A stretch of 64,000 nucleotides of DNA from JBDIAG01 sp963835085 (GTDB lineage: Bacteria; Actinomycetota; Actinomycetes; Actinomycetales; CAWJMD01): contig CAWIED010000001.1 of NCBI GenBank assembly GCA_963835085.1, forward strand, positions 620,001-684,000, written 5' to 3'. Position 1 is the stretch's first letter. Each line of letters starts with the position of its first letter. This document shows, in pieces, positions 8,555 to 17,024 of this stretch. The notes beneath the pieces are model-generated. The model was not told where the DNA came from. It saw nothing but the letters and a program-made list of their open reading frames with translations, and did not search any database. A program made the position numbers and the translations under genes.

Positions 8555-10195
8555 GTGGCTGACGTGAATTCCGCTGCCCCGCCCTCCGGTGCCTCGTCTG
8601 CCGCAACCCGGCCGGACGAAGCCCCGCCGGACGCAACCCGGCCCGACGCAACCCGGCTGACCGCAACCGGGTCTACCCCAACAGCCCCCGCGAGCACGAG
8701 CCGGGAGCGCGATCGCCGGGTGATCTGGCTGCTCGTCGTGGCCAGCTTCGTCGTGCTGCTCAACGAGACCACCATGAGTGTCGCGTTGCGCCAGATCATG
8801 GCCAGCCTGAACGTCGACGCCCGCACGGGTCAATGGCTGGCCACCGCCTTCATGCTGACGATGGCCGTGGTCATCCCCATCACGGGTTTCCTGCTGCAGC
8901 GTTTCAACACCCGCCCGATCTTCATCGCGGCCATGACGTTCTTCTGCTCCGGCACCCTGCTGGCGGCCGTGTCTCCCGTGTTCGGGGTCCTGCTCGTGGC
9001 CCGGGTGATCCAGGCCAGCGGCACGGCCATCATGCTGCCCCTGCTCATGACCACGCTCATGACGCTCGTGGCACCCGAAGAGCGCGGCCGGATGATGGGC
9101 AACGTCTCGATGGTCATCTCGGTGGCGCCGGCCGCCGGCCCGATGCTCGCGGGCGCGCTGCTCGACCTGGCCGGCTGGCGGGGCATCTTCTGGTTCATGC
9201 TGCCGATCGGCGTGGTCATGCTGTTCGTGGGTGCCCGGCTGGTCACCAATGTGTCCGAGCCGCAACGGGTTCCGATCGACGTCTGGTCTGTGGTGCTGTC
9301 GGCGCTCGGGTTCGGCGGCCTCGTCTACGGGCTGAGCCGGGTGGGCGCGGGCGAGGGGGCGGCGGCCTCGTCCAACACCGCGATCATGGTGGGCTGCCTC
9401 GTGGTGGGCGCGCTGGGGGTGCTGCTGTTCGCGTTGCGGCAAACGCGCCTGCAGCGTCGGGACGCAGCTCTGCTCGACCTGCGCATCTTCCGCTTTCCCC
9501 AGTTCACGATCGCGCTGGCAACGATGGCGATGATGATGGCCTCGCTGTTCGGCCTGGTGATCGTGTTGCCGATCTATCTGCAAGACGTACTGAAGGTCTC
9601 GCCCGTCACCGTGGGATTCCTGCTCCTGCCCGGCGGACTGCTGATGGGCCTGCTCGCGCAGTTGGTGGGGCGGCTCTATGACCGTTCCGGGCCACGGGTG
9701 CTGGTACTCCCGGCCACCATTCTCGCCACGCTGGTCATGTTCAGTCTCTCCCGGCTCACCGAGCACACCTCGCTGTGGCTGATCCTTGCGGCCCATGTGT
9801 CGCTGAGCATCGCACTGGCCTTCGTGTTCACGCCGTTGTTCACGTCGTCGCTGGCGGCGGTTCCGCCGCACCTGTACTCGCACGCGAGCGCCGCTCTCGG
9901 CACCCTGCAGCAGGTGGCCGGTGCCGCGGGCACCGCGCTGTTCATCACCATCATGGCCGCCCGCACGAGCAGTCTCGCCGAGGCCGGGCAGGCACACGTC
10001 CAGGCCGCGGCCGGTGGCACCCGTGCGGCCTTCCTGGCCGGTGCGGTGCTGTCGTTGGTTCCGGTGGCGCTCGCCTTCGGCCTGCGCAAGGTGCCCCCGC
10101 CGCAAGATGGGCAGGACGAGACACCAGCACAGGGCTTGGCCGACCCGCCGCCCACGGACACCGGCGAGCCAGAACCGGCGATCGACCGGGCTTGA
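8555..10195 (+). CDS. MFS multidrug exporter, DHA2 (EmrB/QacA) type
   Basis: 546 residues, GTG start. Residues 1-50 are a low-complexity tail (PDEAPPDATRPDATR). Then come 14 hydrophobic helices with LNVDARTGQWLATAFMLTMA and the cytoplasmic-loop motif RPIFIAAMTFFCSGTLLAAV. RVIQASGTAIMLPLLMTTLM is motif C/B-like for DHA2 drug antiporters. The C-terminus is charged. It lies inside the heme block, which may mean export of a porphyrin or a drug; the substrate is not shown. Its last codons run into an 18-bp repeat array leading to hemY. Confidence 0.87.
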   Translation: MADVNSAAPPSGASSAATRPDEAPPDATRPDATRLTATGSTPTAPASTSRERDRRVIWLLVVASFVVLLNETTMSVALRQIMASLNVDARTGQWLATAFMLTMAVVIPITGFLLQRFNTRPIFIAAMTFFCSGTLLAAVSPVFGVLLVARVIQASGTAIMLPLLMTTLMTLVAPEERGRMMGNVSMVISVAPAAGPMLAGALLDLAGWRGIFWFMLPIGVVMLFVGARLVTNVSEPQRVPIDVWSVVLSALGFGGLVYGLSRVGAGEGAAASSNTAIMVGCLVVGALGVLLFALRQTRLQRRDAALLDLRIFRFPQFTIALATMAMMMASLFGLVIVLPIYLQDVLKVSPVTVGFLLLPGGLLMGLLAQLVGRLYDRSGPRVLVLPATILATLVMFSLSRLTEHTSLWLILAAHVSLSIALAFVFTPLFTSSLAAVPPHLYSHASAALGTLQQVAGAAGTALFITIMAARTSSLAEAGQAHVQAAAGGTRAAFLAGAVLSLVPVALAFGLRKVPPPQDGQDETPAQGLADPPPTDTGEPEPAIDRA

Positions 10196-10280
10196 GGAGT
10201 CGACGGGATATGGGGAGTCGACCGGGCTTGAGGAGTCGACCGGGTATGGGGAGTCGATCGGACATGAGAGTCGACCGCGC
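10180..10280. repeat. 18-bp tandem array in the MFS-hemY gap
   Basis: Units starting AGTCGACC recur at 10198, 10216, 10234, 10252 and 10269, with a first unit overlapping the MFS stop codon. Alternate units end in GGGCTTGAGG or GGGTATGGGG, so there is also a 36-bp higher-order period. Each unit contains a GGAG-like core and the array ends at the hemY ATG. The array has no start codon in the hemY frame. Confidence 0.85.
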
Positions 10281-11687
10281 ATGAAACCCGTCGTCGTTGT
10301 CGGCGGCGGCCTGAGCGGACTCACCGCCGCCTGGCGGCTGCATCGGGCCGGCCTGCCGGTGACCCTGCTGGAAGGCTCCGCCCGACTAGGGGGAGTGGTG
10401 CGCCGCGGCCCGGTCGGCGCCGACGGCCCTGTCGTCGATCTGGGTGCCGAGTCGTTGCTGGCCCGACGTCCCGAGGCCGTCGACCTGGCCACCGAACTGG
10501 GCCTGGCCGACCGGCTGCAGCCCCCCGCAACCAGCCGCGCGGCCATCTACTCCCGGGGCCGGCTGCATCCGATGCCGGGCGGCCACGTGATGGGCGTGCC
10601 CGGCGACGCCGACGCCCTGGCCGGCCTGCTCGAGCCGGCCGAGCTCGAGCGGTTGCGGGCTGGTCTGGAGCGACCCGGAGAGCCGGTTACCGGTGACGTG
10701 AGTGTTGCCCACTGGCTCTCGGACCGGCTCGGGCCCGGTGTCGTCGACCGCCTGGTCGAACCCCTGCTGGGCGGTGTGTACGCGGGCCGGGTCGAGCGGC
10801 TCGGCGTGCAGGCTGCACTGCCCGCGCTCTGGCCGGTAGCGCTCAGCGGCGAGCCCATCGGCCCTGCCGTGCGCCGGCTGACCGCAGCCGCTCGGGCCGG
10901 CGCGGGCGGCCCAGTCTTTCTGGGGTTGCGTGGAGGCGTGGCCACTCTCGTCGAGGCACTGGCCGCCGCGCTCAGCCGGGATGGCGTGTCGTTGCGCACG
11001 TACTCCCCGGTCACGGCGCTGTGCGCGCCTACGATCCCTGGTGCCGACTGGCTGCTGGGAGTGGGACCGGCACATCGGCAGAGCTATCTGCCGGCCAGCG
11101 CCGTCCTACTGGCGCTGCCGGCGGCTGCCAGCGCGCGGCTGCTCGGCCAGGTAGCCGAAACCGCTACCGCGGCAGCCTTCTTGGCCGACACGCAGCTGGC
11201 CTCGATGGCTCTGGTGGCGGCGACGTTGCCGGCCGGCACGCTGGCGAGCTGCTCGCCGGAGGCTGAGCTCTCGGGGGTTCTCGTGCCGGCCGTGGAGGGC
11301 CGCTTGGTCAAGGCCATGACGTTCACGTCGCAGAAATGGGCTTGGGCCGGGGGCGGACCCGACATCCTGCGCCTGTCTGTAGGGCGGGCCGGGGAGAGCA
11401 CCGTCCTGCATCGCAGCGATGCAGACCTGGCGGGTGAGGCCCTGGTGGATGCAGGCGCTCTCCTCGATCGTGACCTGGCGCCACTGGCCAGCCGGGTGGT
11501 GCGCTGGGGTGGGGGGCTGCCGCAATACGACGTGGCCCATCTCGACCGGATGCAGGCGGCCCGCGCCGAGCTTGACCGCGTCACCGGCCTCGAGGTGTGC
11601 GGGTCGGTGTGGAACGGCGTCGGCATCCCCGCCTGCGTGGCCACTGCCACCGCCGCGGCAGCCCGGCTGTACGCGGAGGTCGGCTGA
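10281..11687 (+). CDS. hemY: Coproporphyrinogen III / protoporphyrinogen oxidase
   Basis: 468 residues from the ATG at 10281 (the frame is open far upstream but overlaps the MFS gene). It begins MKPVVVVGGGLSGLTAAWRL, a GxGxxG FAD site, followed by the acidic end of the second strand (LLEGSARLGG). LGAESLLARRPEAVDLATELG matches the PPOX/CgoX family. In actinobacteria this enzyme (CgoX) oxidises coproporphyrinogen III to coproporphyrin III, which fits the presence of hemQ downstream. The ribosome site is weak (GAGAG). The 18-bp repeat array occupies the position where one is expected. Confidence 0.93.
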   Translation: MKPVVVVGGGLSGLTAAWRLHRAGLPVTLLEGSARLGGVVRRGPVGADGPVVDLGAESLLARRPEAVDLATELGLADRLQPPATSRAAIYSRGRLHPMPGGHVMGVPGDADALAGLLEPAELERLRAGLERPGEPVTGDVSVAHWLSDRLGPGVVDRLVEPLLGGVYAGRVERLGVQAALPALWPVALSGEPIGPAVRRLTAAARAGAGGPVFLGLRGGVATLVEALAAALSRDGVSLRTYSPVTALCAPTIPGADWLLGVGPAHRQSYLPASAVLLALPAAASARLLGQVAETATAAAFLADTQLASMALVAATLPAGTLASCSPEAELSGVLVPAVEGRLVKAMTFTSQKWAWAGGGPDILRLSVGRAGESTVLHRSDADLAGEALVDAGALLDRDLAPLASRVVRWGGGLPQYDVAHLDRMQAARAELDRVTGLEVCGSVWNGVGIPACVATATAAAARLYAEVG

Positions 11688-11817
11688 GAGTCCAGCGTCT
11701 GCGGGGGCCGGACGGCAACCGTGCCCGCGGACGCTGACGCACGGGTGTCGCTCGTCCCGCACACACCAGTCGGCAACCCGTGCGCGCGGGCGCTGCCCCA
11801 CCTGGGAGAGTGGGGCG

Positions 11818-12558
11818 GTGAACGCATCATCCTCCGCCGAGACCCAGCAGAAGCCGCAGCCCAAGGGCCCGTCGGCCCGCGAGATCAACGACACCATCCG
11901 GTACACGATGTGGTCGGCCTTCAAGGCCTCCCGGTCCAATGGGAGAACCCCGGTGGGCAGCGGCGCCGCCCGCGAAGTGCTCGACACCCTTGCCGGCTAT
12001 CCGGCTGACGACGACCTCGTCGTGCGCGGCTGGTACGACGTGGCGGGTCTGCGTGCCGACGCCGACCTCTTGGTGTGGTGGCACGCGCCCGCGATCGAGA
12101 CGTTGCAGCGCGCCTACCGCGACCTGCTGGGCTCGAGCCTCGGCCAGGTGCTGGAGCCCGTGTGGTCGCAGGTGGCGCTGCACCGTCCGGCAGAGTTCAA
12201 CAAGGGTCACGTTCCGGCGTTCATGGCGGGGGAGCCCGCCCGCGGCTACGTGTGTGTGTACCCGTTCGTGCGCTCTCTCGACTGGTACCTGCTACCCGAT
12301 GCCGACCGCCGCAAGATGCTGGCCGATCACGGGATGGCCGCACGCACCTACCCCGACGTCCGGGCCAACACGGTGCCCGCGTTCGCGCTGGGCGACTACG
12401 AATGGATCCTCGCCTTCGAGGCCGACGACCTCTACCGCATCGTCGACCTCATGCGCGACCTGCGCGCCACCGAGGCCCGCCGGCATGTGCGGGTGGAGGT
12501 GCCGTTCTTCACCGGCCCCAGAGTCGAACTCACCGACTTCGTAGCGCGGCTCAAGTGA
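11818..12558 (+). CDS. hemQ: Coproheme decarboxylase (HemQ/ChdC)
   Basis: 246 residues, GTG start at 11818 with GGGAGAGTGGGG before it. It has the dimeric chlorite-dismutase-like fold: NDTIRYTMWSAFKA, VVRGWYDVAGLRADADLLVW, NKGHVPAFMAGEPARGYVCV and the catalytic-Tyr segment YPFVRSLDWYLLPD. ChdC decarboxylates coproheme to heme b in Gram-positive bacteria. With hemE and hemY upstream it defines the coproporphyrin-dependent route. The ferrochelatase is not in the window. Confidence 0.93.
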   Translation: MNASSSAETQQKPQPKGPSAREINDTIRYTMWSAFKASRSNGRTPVGSGAAREVLDTLAGYPADDDLVVRGWYDVAGLRADADLLVWWHAPAIETLQRAYRDLLGSSLGQVLEPVWSQVALHRPAEFNKGHVPAFMAGEPARGYVCVYPFVRSLDWYLLPDADRRKMLADHGMAARTYPDVRANTVPAFALGDYEWILAFEADDLYRIVDLMRDLRATEARRHVRVEVPFFTGPRVELTDFVARLK

Positions 12559-12567
12559 CTGGGGCTT

Positions 12568-12594
12568 GGGGTCACCCGGCTTCCAGGTGACCCC
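12568..12594 (+). terminator. Hairpin terminator after hemQ
   Basis: Perfect 9-bp stem GGGGTCACC / GGTGACCCC with a 9-base loop, 10 bases after the hemQ stop. There is no T-run, as often in high-GC actinobacteria. Confidence 0.6.
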
Positions 12595-12720
12595 ATCGTC
12601 AGGTGACTCCATTGGGACCGGCTGTCAGCCAAAGGCGCGCCGGGACATAAGCGCAGGGCCCATCTCCCGGGCGCGCCTTGACTCCGCTCCCAGGCAGCCC
12701 GTCTCAGGAGGGCCGCTACG

Positions 12721-13143
12721 TCAGGCTCCCGTCGGCTTCTGCGTGAGCGAGATGCCGTTGATGCAATAGCGGTCGTCGGTGGGAGTGCCGTAACCCTCGC
12801 CCGAGAACACATGCCCTAGGTGCGAGCCGCACGTTGCGCAGCGCACCTCGGTGCGCTCGCGGCCGAAGCTGGTGTCGCGGATGTACTCCACCGCGTCACC
12901 GGCCAGCGGCTCGTAGAAGGCCGGCCAGCCGCAGTGCGCGTCGAACTTGGTGTCGCTGCGGAACAGTTCGGCGCCGCAGGCGCGGCAGGCGTAGACACAC
13001 TCGGTGGTGTCGTCCTCGAAGGGGTGGGTGAAGGGACGCTCGGTGCCGCCCTGTCGTAGGACGGCGTACTCGTCCTTGCTCAACTCAGTACGCCACTGGC
13101 TCTCGGACTTGGTGACGTCATAGGACTTGCTGCTCGGCTCCAC
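12721..13143 (-). CDS. msrB: Peptide-methionine (R)-S-oxide reductase MsrB
   Basis: 140 residues. The two zinc CxxC pairs are present (CRACG and CATCG), as are HCGWPAFYEPL, GSHLGHVF and the catalytic cysteine in RYCINGISL. It reduces methionine-R-sulfoxide in proteins using thioredoxin. It is convergent with hemQ, so the heme transcript ends against it. Length is normal for a stand-alone MsrB. No signal peptide, so it is cytoplasmic. Confidence 0.95.
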   Translation of the reverse strand: MEPSSKSYDVTKSESQWRTELSKDEYAVLRQGGTERPFTHPFEDDTTECVYACRACGAELFRSDTKFDAHCGWPAFYEPLAGDAVEYIRDTSFGRERTEVRCATCGSHLGHVFSGEGYGTPTDDRYCINGISLTQKPTGA

Positions 13144-13203
13144 AATTCACCGTAACGTGCCGCGGGCCGCCGCTATGCCAGGTCGGCCGGGTACTTTTCC
13201 CGC

Positions 13204-13317
13204 ATGCCCCCATGTGCGATCCAGACCGAGGTGCCCTTCGAGCAGCCCGAATCGGGAGTGCGCACCGTGCGCCTGTCGAGCCCCGCCTGGGCTCGCGAGC
13301 AGGCGGGCAAGGCGTAG
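13204..13317 (+). CDS. Possible small open reading frame upstream of the LigD-type polymerase
   Basis: A 37-residue frame (MPPCAIQTEVPFEQPESGVR...) ends in TAG 3 bases before the ATG of the polymerase gene. No family is recognised. It could be a leader peptide coupled to the next gene, or chance. No clear ribosome site was seen. Confidence 0.2.
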   Translation: MPPCAIQTEVPFEQPESGVRTVRLSSPAWAREQAGKA

Positions 13318-13320
13318 ACG

Positions 13321-14403
13321 ATGCCACGGACCCCAGCGACGACGCTCTCCATCGGCGGCCGCGACGTGCGTGTCTCCAGCCCAGACCGAACTGTCTACGA
13401 GGCGACGCAGAGGACTCCTGCGATCACCAAGCTCCGGGTTTGCGAGTACTTCGCCGCAGTCGGCGACGTGCTGATGCGAAGCATCGGACACCGGCCGACG
13501 GCGATGGAGCGGTGGCCTGATGGTTGGCGCGAGGGCATGCGACTAGCCACTGGGCCGCAAGATCGCGAAGGTGACGGCTTCTATCAGAAGCGGTTGCCCA
13601 AGGGGGCACCCGATTTCATCGAGACCGTCAAGATCACCTTCCCGAGCGGGCGCACGGCGGACGAGCTGTGTCCCACGGAACCGGCCGCCCTCGTGTGGGC
13701 CGCACAGATGGGTGCGCTCACGTTCCATCCGTGGCCGGTGCGTCGGCCCGATGTGGATCATCCGGACGAGCTGCGGATCGATTTGGATCCACAGCCGGGA
13801 ACCTCCTTCTCGGATGCTCAGCGGGTGGCGGAGGTCACCCGAGAACTGCTGCAGGAACTCGGGCTGCGGGGATACCCGAAGACGAGCGGCAACCGGGGCG
13901 TTCACATCTACGTACGGATTCAGCCGAGGTGGACCTTCGACGAAGTGCGGCATGCTGCCATCGGGCTGGGCCGCGAGCTGGAGCGCCGCGACGGTGGGGT
14001 GACCACTGCCTGGTGGAAGGAAGAACGGGGCGTCCGGCTGTTCTTGGACTACAACCAGAACCTGAGAGATCGAACCATTGCGAGCGCTTGGAGTCTGCGC
14101 GCGAGACCTGGCGCCCCGGTCAGTACGCCGATGTCGTGGGAGCGGCTGGCCAATATCAAGGACCCACGCGACTTCAACCTGACAACGATCCCGGACTACT
14201 TGTCCGATGGCGATCCGTGGTCGGACATGGATAGCCAGTCCTTCTCCCTCGAACCGCTTCTTGGACTATGGGAGTCATTGCCAGGTGGCGAGCTGAACTG
14301 GCCGCCTGACTATCCGAAGCAGCCCGGTGAGCCGCCGCGTGTACAGCCCAGCAAGAAGGTGGCAGAGCACTGGGACGCAGAGGGAAACCGCATCGAGAAG
14401 TAG
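13321..14403 (+). CDS. LigD-type NHEJ polymerase/primase (stand-alone PolDom)
   Basis: 360 residues. It is an AEP-superfamily polymerase of the LigD group: PRTPATTLSIGGRDVRVSSP and TKLRVCEYFAAVGDVLM at the start, DELRIDLDPQPGT with the catalytic D-x-D metal motif, and YPKTSGNRGVHIYVR, the conserved SGxxGxH loop. It matches the length of stand-alone actinobacterial LigD polymerase domains and lacks nuclease and ligase domains. A LigC-type ligase lies 1.2 kb downstream on the other strand. No Ku gene is in the window. The likely role is gap filling or ribonucleotide insertion in end joining or excision repair. Confidence 0.88.
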   Translation: MPRTPATTLSIGGRDVRVSSPDRTVYEATQRTPAITKLRVCEYFAAVGDVLMRSIGHRPTAMERWPDGWREGMRLATGPQDREGDGFYQKRLPKGAPDFIETVKITFPSGRTADELCPTEPAALVWAAQMGALTFHPWPVRRPDVDHPDELRIDLDPQPGTSFSDAQRVAEVTRELLQELGLRGYPKTSGNRGVHIYVRIQPRWTFDEVRHAAIGLGRELERRDGGVTTAWWKEERGVRLFLDYNQNLRDRTIASAWSLRARPGAPVSTPMSWERLANIKDPRDFNLTTIPDYLSDGDPWSDMDSQSFSLEPLLGLWESLPGGELNWPPDYPKQPGEPPRVQPSKKVAEHWDAEGNRIEK

Positions 14404-14479
14404 CGCGGCATGGGCTCTGTGCCATGGCGATCTCTGGCCTGCACGAACGCTCCACAGCCCGAGCCGGTGCAGCCTCGGG

Positions 14480-14941
14480 TCAGGCAGTGACCCAGCCGTA
14501 CTTGCGGGCCTGCCGCACTACCTGCTCACGCACCGCCACGATCTGCGGCCCGGTCAACGCCGGATCGACCTGCAGCAGGATCTCGGTGAGCTCACGCTGG
14601 AAGTCGTTCTGTGGCAGCACATCGACGAACTCGTCATCGTCGCGAGACGTTGGGCGCGGACCCAGATCCGCGGGGCTGGGCGGTGAGCTGTCGGCGCCTT
14701 GATGGCTCACATGCACGGGCAGCAGGCCAGGGGCGGGGGCCAGGATCTGCACTCCTGACGCTTTGGCGCCACGGTCACCATGCTCGGTCGTGAATTGCAC
14801 CAGCGCTCCCGGCCCGAGCAGATGCTTATCGGGGCCCACGAGATCGTTTGCATGCAGAAAGACGTCTTCCCCGCCACTGTCCGGGGCGATGAAGCCATAG
14901 CCCTTGACATGATCGAACCTCAAGATGTGTCCACGATCCAT
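14480..14941 (-). CDS. Cold-shock-domain protein with helical C-terminal extension
   Basis: 153 residues from the ATG at 14941 (an alternative start at 14950 adds three residues). Residues 1-70 are a cold-shock domain: GHILRFDHVKGYGFIAPDSG and EDVFLHANDL carry the RNP1 and RNP2 aromatic residues. A Pro/Ser/Asp-rich linker follows, then a C-terminal helical part (NDFQRELTEILLQVDPALTG, REQVVRQARKYGWV). Two-part proteins like this occur in actinobacteria and bind single-stranded nucleic acid. The function of the extension is unknown. Confidence 0.85.
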   Translation of the reverse strand: MDRGHILRFDHVKGYGFIAPDSGGEDVFLHANDLVGPDKHLLGPGALVQFTTEHGDRGAKASGVQILAPAPGLLPVHVSHQGADSSPPSPADLGPRPTSRDDDEFVDVLPQNDFQRELTEILLQVDPALTGPQIVAVREQVVRQARKYGWVTA

Positions 14942-15005
14942 CCTCGCCACCTCAACTCACCAGATCACCCACCAGGCGAACCCAACTCATAACCACAGTA
15001 GTACT

Positions 15006-15031
15006 CAAACATCAGGCAGGCCTGATGTTTG
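15006..15031. terminator. Perfect palindrome / hairpin between two minus-strand genes
   Basis: CAAACATCAGGC, 2 bases, GCCTGATGTTTG: a perfect 12-bp inverted repeat. It lies 17 bases after the 3' end of the minus-strand gene at 15048-15539 and about 65 bases before the cold-shock gene start. It can be a terminator of the first, or an operator for the second, since a 2-base loop is short for RNA. Confidence 0.5.
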
Positions 15032-15047
15032 CTGGTATTCGCGGCTG

Positions 15048-15539
15048 TCAGCCCACGTACCCGGTTCCTGCATAGACGTGCAGCACCGGAATGCCGAGGG
15101 TGTCTCGCGCCACCGATGCCCAATCGGTGTGAAACGTGTCTTCGACGGCGTGCGGTCTAGTCACTACGACCACTTCGCGCGCGCGATGCAGATCGGCGGC
15201 CTCGCCGAGGGCCGGCAGCGGATCGTCCGCGGTCACCTCGCCGTCGGCCGTCGCGCCCGCAGCACGCAGCGACTCCAGGCTGGTCTTCAACCGCTCTTGT
15301 GCCCCCGAGGCCTGTGACTCCTCCGAACGGGCGCGTTGGCGTGGGTTCAGATCTGTGAGCAGCTTGCGCATGTCGAGCAGGCTGAGGTCGTCGAGCACGT
15401 CGACCAGCAGGCTGCGGTGTGGGTCATGCGGCACGAGCAGTTGGTACTGCAGCGTCTCGCCCTCGTGCAGGGCGAGGATCTGCCGTGCGTCGTCGGGCTG
15501 CAGGGCCGCCTCGGTGAGGATGACGATTTTGTCGGTCAC
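15048..15539 (-). CDS. Conserved hypothetical protein (possible nucleotide-binding alpha/beta fold)
   Basis: 163 residues. It begins MTDKIVILTEAALQPDDARQ and alternates predicted strands (YQLLVPHD, VVVVTRPH, GIPVLHVY) with helices, ending HVYAGTGYVG. The layout resembles a universal-stress-like or Rossmann-type fold, but no ATP-binding GxxG motif is visible, so no function is claimed. It lies between ligC (upstream, same strand) and the cold-shock gene. Confidence 0.65.
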   Translation of the reverse strand: MTDKIVILTEAALQPDDARQILALHEGETLQYQLLVPHDPHRSLLVDVLDDLSLLDMRKLLTDLNPRQRARSEESQASGAQERLKTSLESLRAAGATADGEVTADDPLPALGEAADLHRAREVVVVTRPHAVEDTFHTDWASVARDTLGIPVLHVYAGTGYVG

Positions 15540-15585
15540 CGGCTCAGACTAGTGCCGGACACAGCCCACTGCGGGCGTGACGGGC

Positions 15586-16638
15586 TCAACCCTCGAGCAC
15601 GTCGGCGAAGTCGTAGTCCGCTGCGCGTTCGACCTGGTCGTACGTGCACGAGGCGGGTTCCCGGTCGACCCGAAACCGCTTGACCTGCACGGCATGGCGA
15701 AACCGGTGCTTTTCCAACTGATCGAAAGCCACCTCCACCACGAGCTCGGGGCGCAGTCGCACGAACGAGTTGTCGCGGGTGGAGTTGAAGCGGTTCTTCT
15801 CGCCTTCGCCCTTCACCACGGAGCCATCGGCAGCACGCTGCACGTACGGCTCGAGCTCGTCGATGAGTTCGAGCCGGCGCGCCATCGAGAAGGCCGATGC
15901 ACCACCCACTTGCACCAGCCGGCCGTCGTCAGTGAAGAGCCCTAGCAACAGCGAGCCCACCCCCTGCCCCGACTTGTGCACTCGGTATCCGACCACCACG
16001 GCCTCGGCGGTGCGGGAATGCTTGATCTTGCGCAGCACCCGCTTGCCCTGCTGGTAGGTGCCGGTCAGCGGCTTGGCCACCACCCCGTCCAGACCCGCGC
16101 CCTCGAAGCGGGTGAACCAGTCGGCCGCGACGGCGGGGTCTCGGCTCACCCGGGAAAGGTGCACGTTCGCCTCGGCGACACCGTCGAACAGCTTCTCCAG
16201 TCGTGATCGGCGCTGCTCGAACGGCAGTTCCAGCAATGACTCGTCGTCGACGGCGAGCACGTCGAACGCGATGAAGGCGGCCGGGGTCTCGGCCGCCAGT
16301 CGATCGATGCGCGACTGCGCGGGGTGGATCCGCTGCGCCAGCACGTCCCAGTCGAGCCGTTGCGCCCGGGGCTCGCCCACGACCACCACGACCTCGCCGT
16401 CGAGCACGCATCGTGGCGGCAGCGCCGCAGCCAGCGACCGGACGAGCTCGGGGAAGTACCGGGTGAGCATCTTCTCGCCGCGACTGCCGATCTCGATCTC
16501 GTCGCCGTCCCGAAACACGATGGCGCGAAAGCCGTCCCATTTGGGTTCGAAGAGATAGTCGGCAGGCGGCAAGGCGCCGATCGATGGAGTTGCTGTGGCC
16601 AACATGGGCGAGACCGGTGGCATCACGGGGAGGTCCAT
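15586..16638 (-). CDS. ligC: ATP-dependent DNA ligase, LigC type
   Basis: 350 residues from the ATG at 16638, chosen because MDLPVMPPVSPML is the conserved N-terminus of mycobacterial LigC. The adenylated lysine is Lys33 in EPKWDGFRAI (motif I, KxDG). Also seen are GSRGEKML, CVLDGEVVVV, AFIAFDVLA and GLDGVVAKPL (motif IV), and RKIKHSRTAEAVVVGY (motif V). An OB-fold follows to the end. It seals nicks in DNA repair or end joining. The separate LigD-type polymerase gene is nearby on the opposite strand. Confidence 0.92.
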   Translation of the reverse strand: MDLPVMPPVSPMLATATPSIGALPPADYLFEPKWDGFRAIVFRDGDEIEIGSRGEKMLTRYFPELVRSLAAALPPRCVLDGEVVVVVGEPRAQRLDWDVLAQRIHPAQSRIDRLAAETPAAFIAFDVLAVDDESLLELPFEQRRSRLEKLFDGVAEANVHLSRVSRDPAVAADWFTRFEGAGLDGVVAKPLTGTYQQGKRVLRKIKHSRTAEAVVVGYRVHKSGQGVGSLLLGLFTDDGRLVQVGGASAFSMARRLELIDELEPYVQRAADGSVVKGEGEKNRFNSTRDNSFVRLRPELVVEVAFDQLEKHRFRHAVQVKRFRVDREPASCTYDQVERAADYDFADVLEG

Positions 16639-16725
16639 AACGCCATGGTGGCGTGTTCGGGGCACAATCAGAGCATGTGGACCAGCCGACCTGCGCGCGT
16701 CGGGGCGCGATCGGGGCGCACCGAT

Positions 16726-16851
16726 GGCTCAGTCGGGCTGGGCTGCTCAGTTGGACGGGGCTGCTCAGTTGGACCCGGCGGCTCAGTTGGACGGGGCTGC
16801 TCGGTCGGGCCGGGCTGCTCGGTCGGGCCGGGCTGCTCGGTCAGGCCGGGC
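16726..16851. repeat. 18-bp tandem array upstream of ligC
   Basis: About seven 18-bp units (TGCTCAGTTGGACGGGGC and TGCTCGGTCGGGCCGGGC types) start at 16726, 16744, 16762, 16780, 16798, 16816 and 16834. All frames through it are repetitive and none looks like a real gene. It fills much of the 386-bp gap between the divergent ligC and hydrolase genes, otherwise without visible features. Confidence 0.85.
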
Positions 16852-17024
16852 CGCTCTGGTGAGTCTGGTCGCTCAGCGGAGCCCGCCGTGGTCGGCGGGA
16901 GTGCATGCGTCACAGTTGGTTCGATGAGTGCTACCGACCAGTGTGTGTGGCGCCGGCCCGATCGCGACCGGCTTGATCGGCCCGACCGGCACGTTGCTGC
17001 CCGGACGCCGGGGCGCGGACGCCG

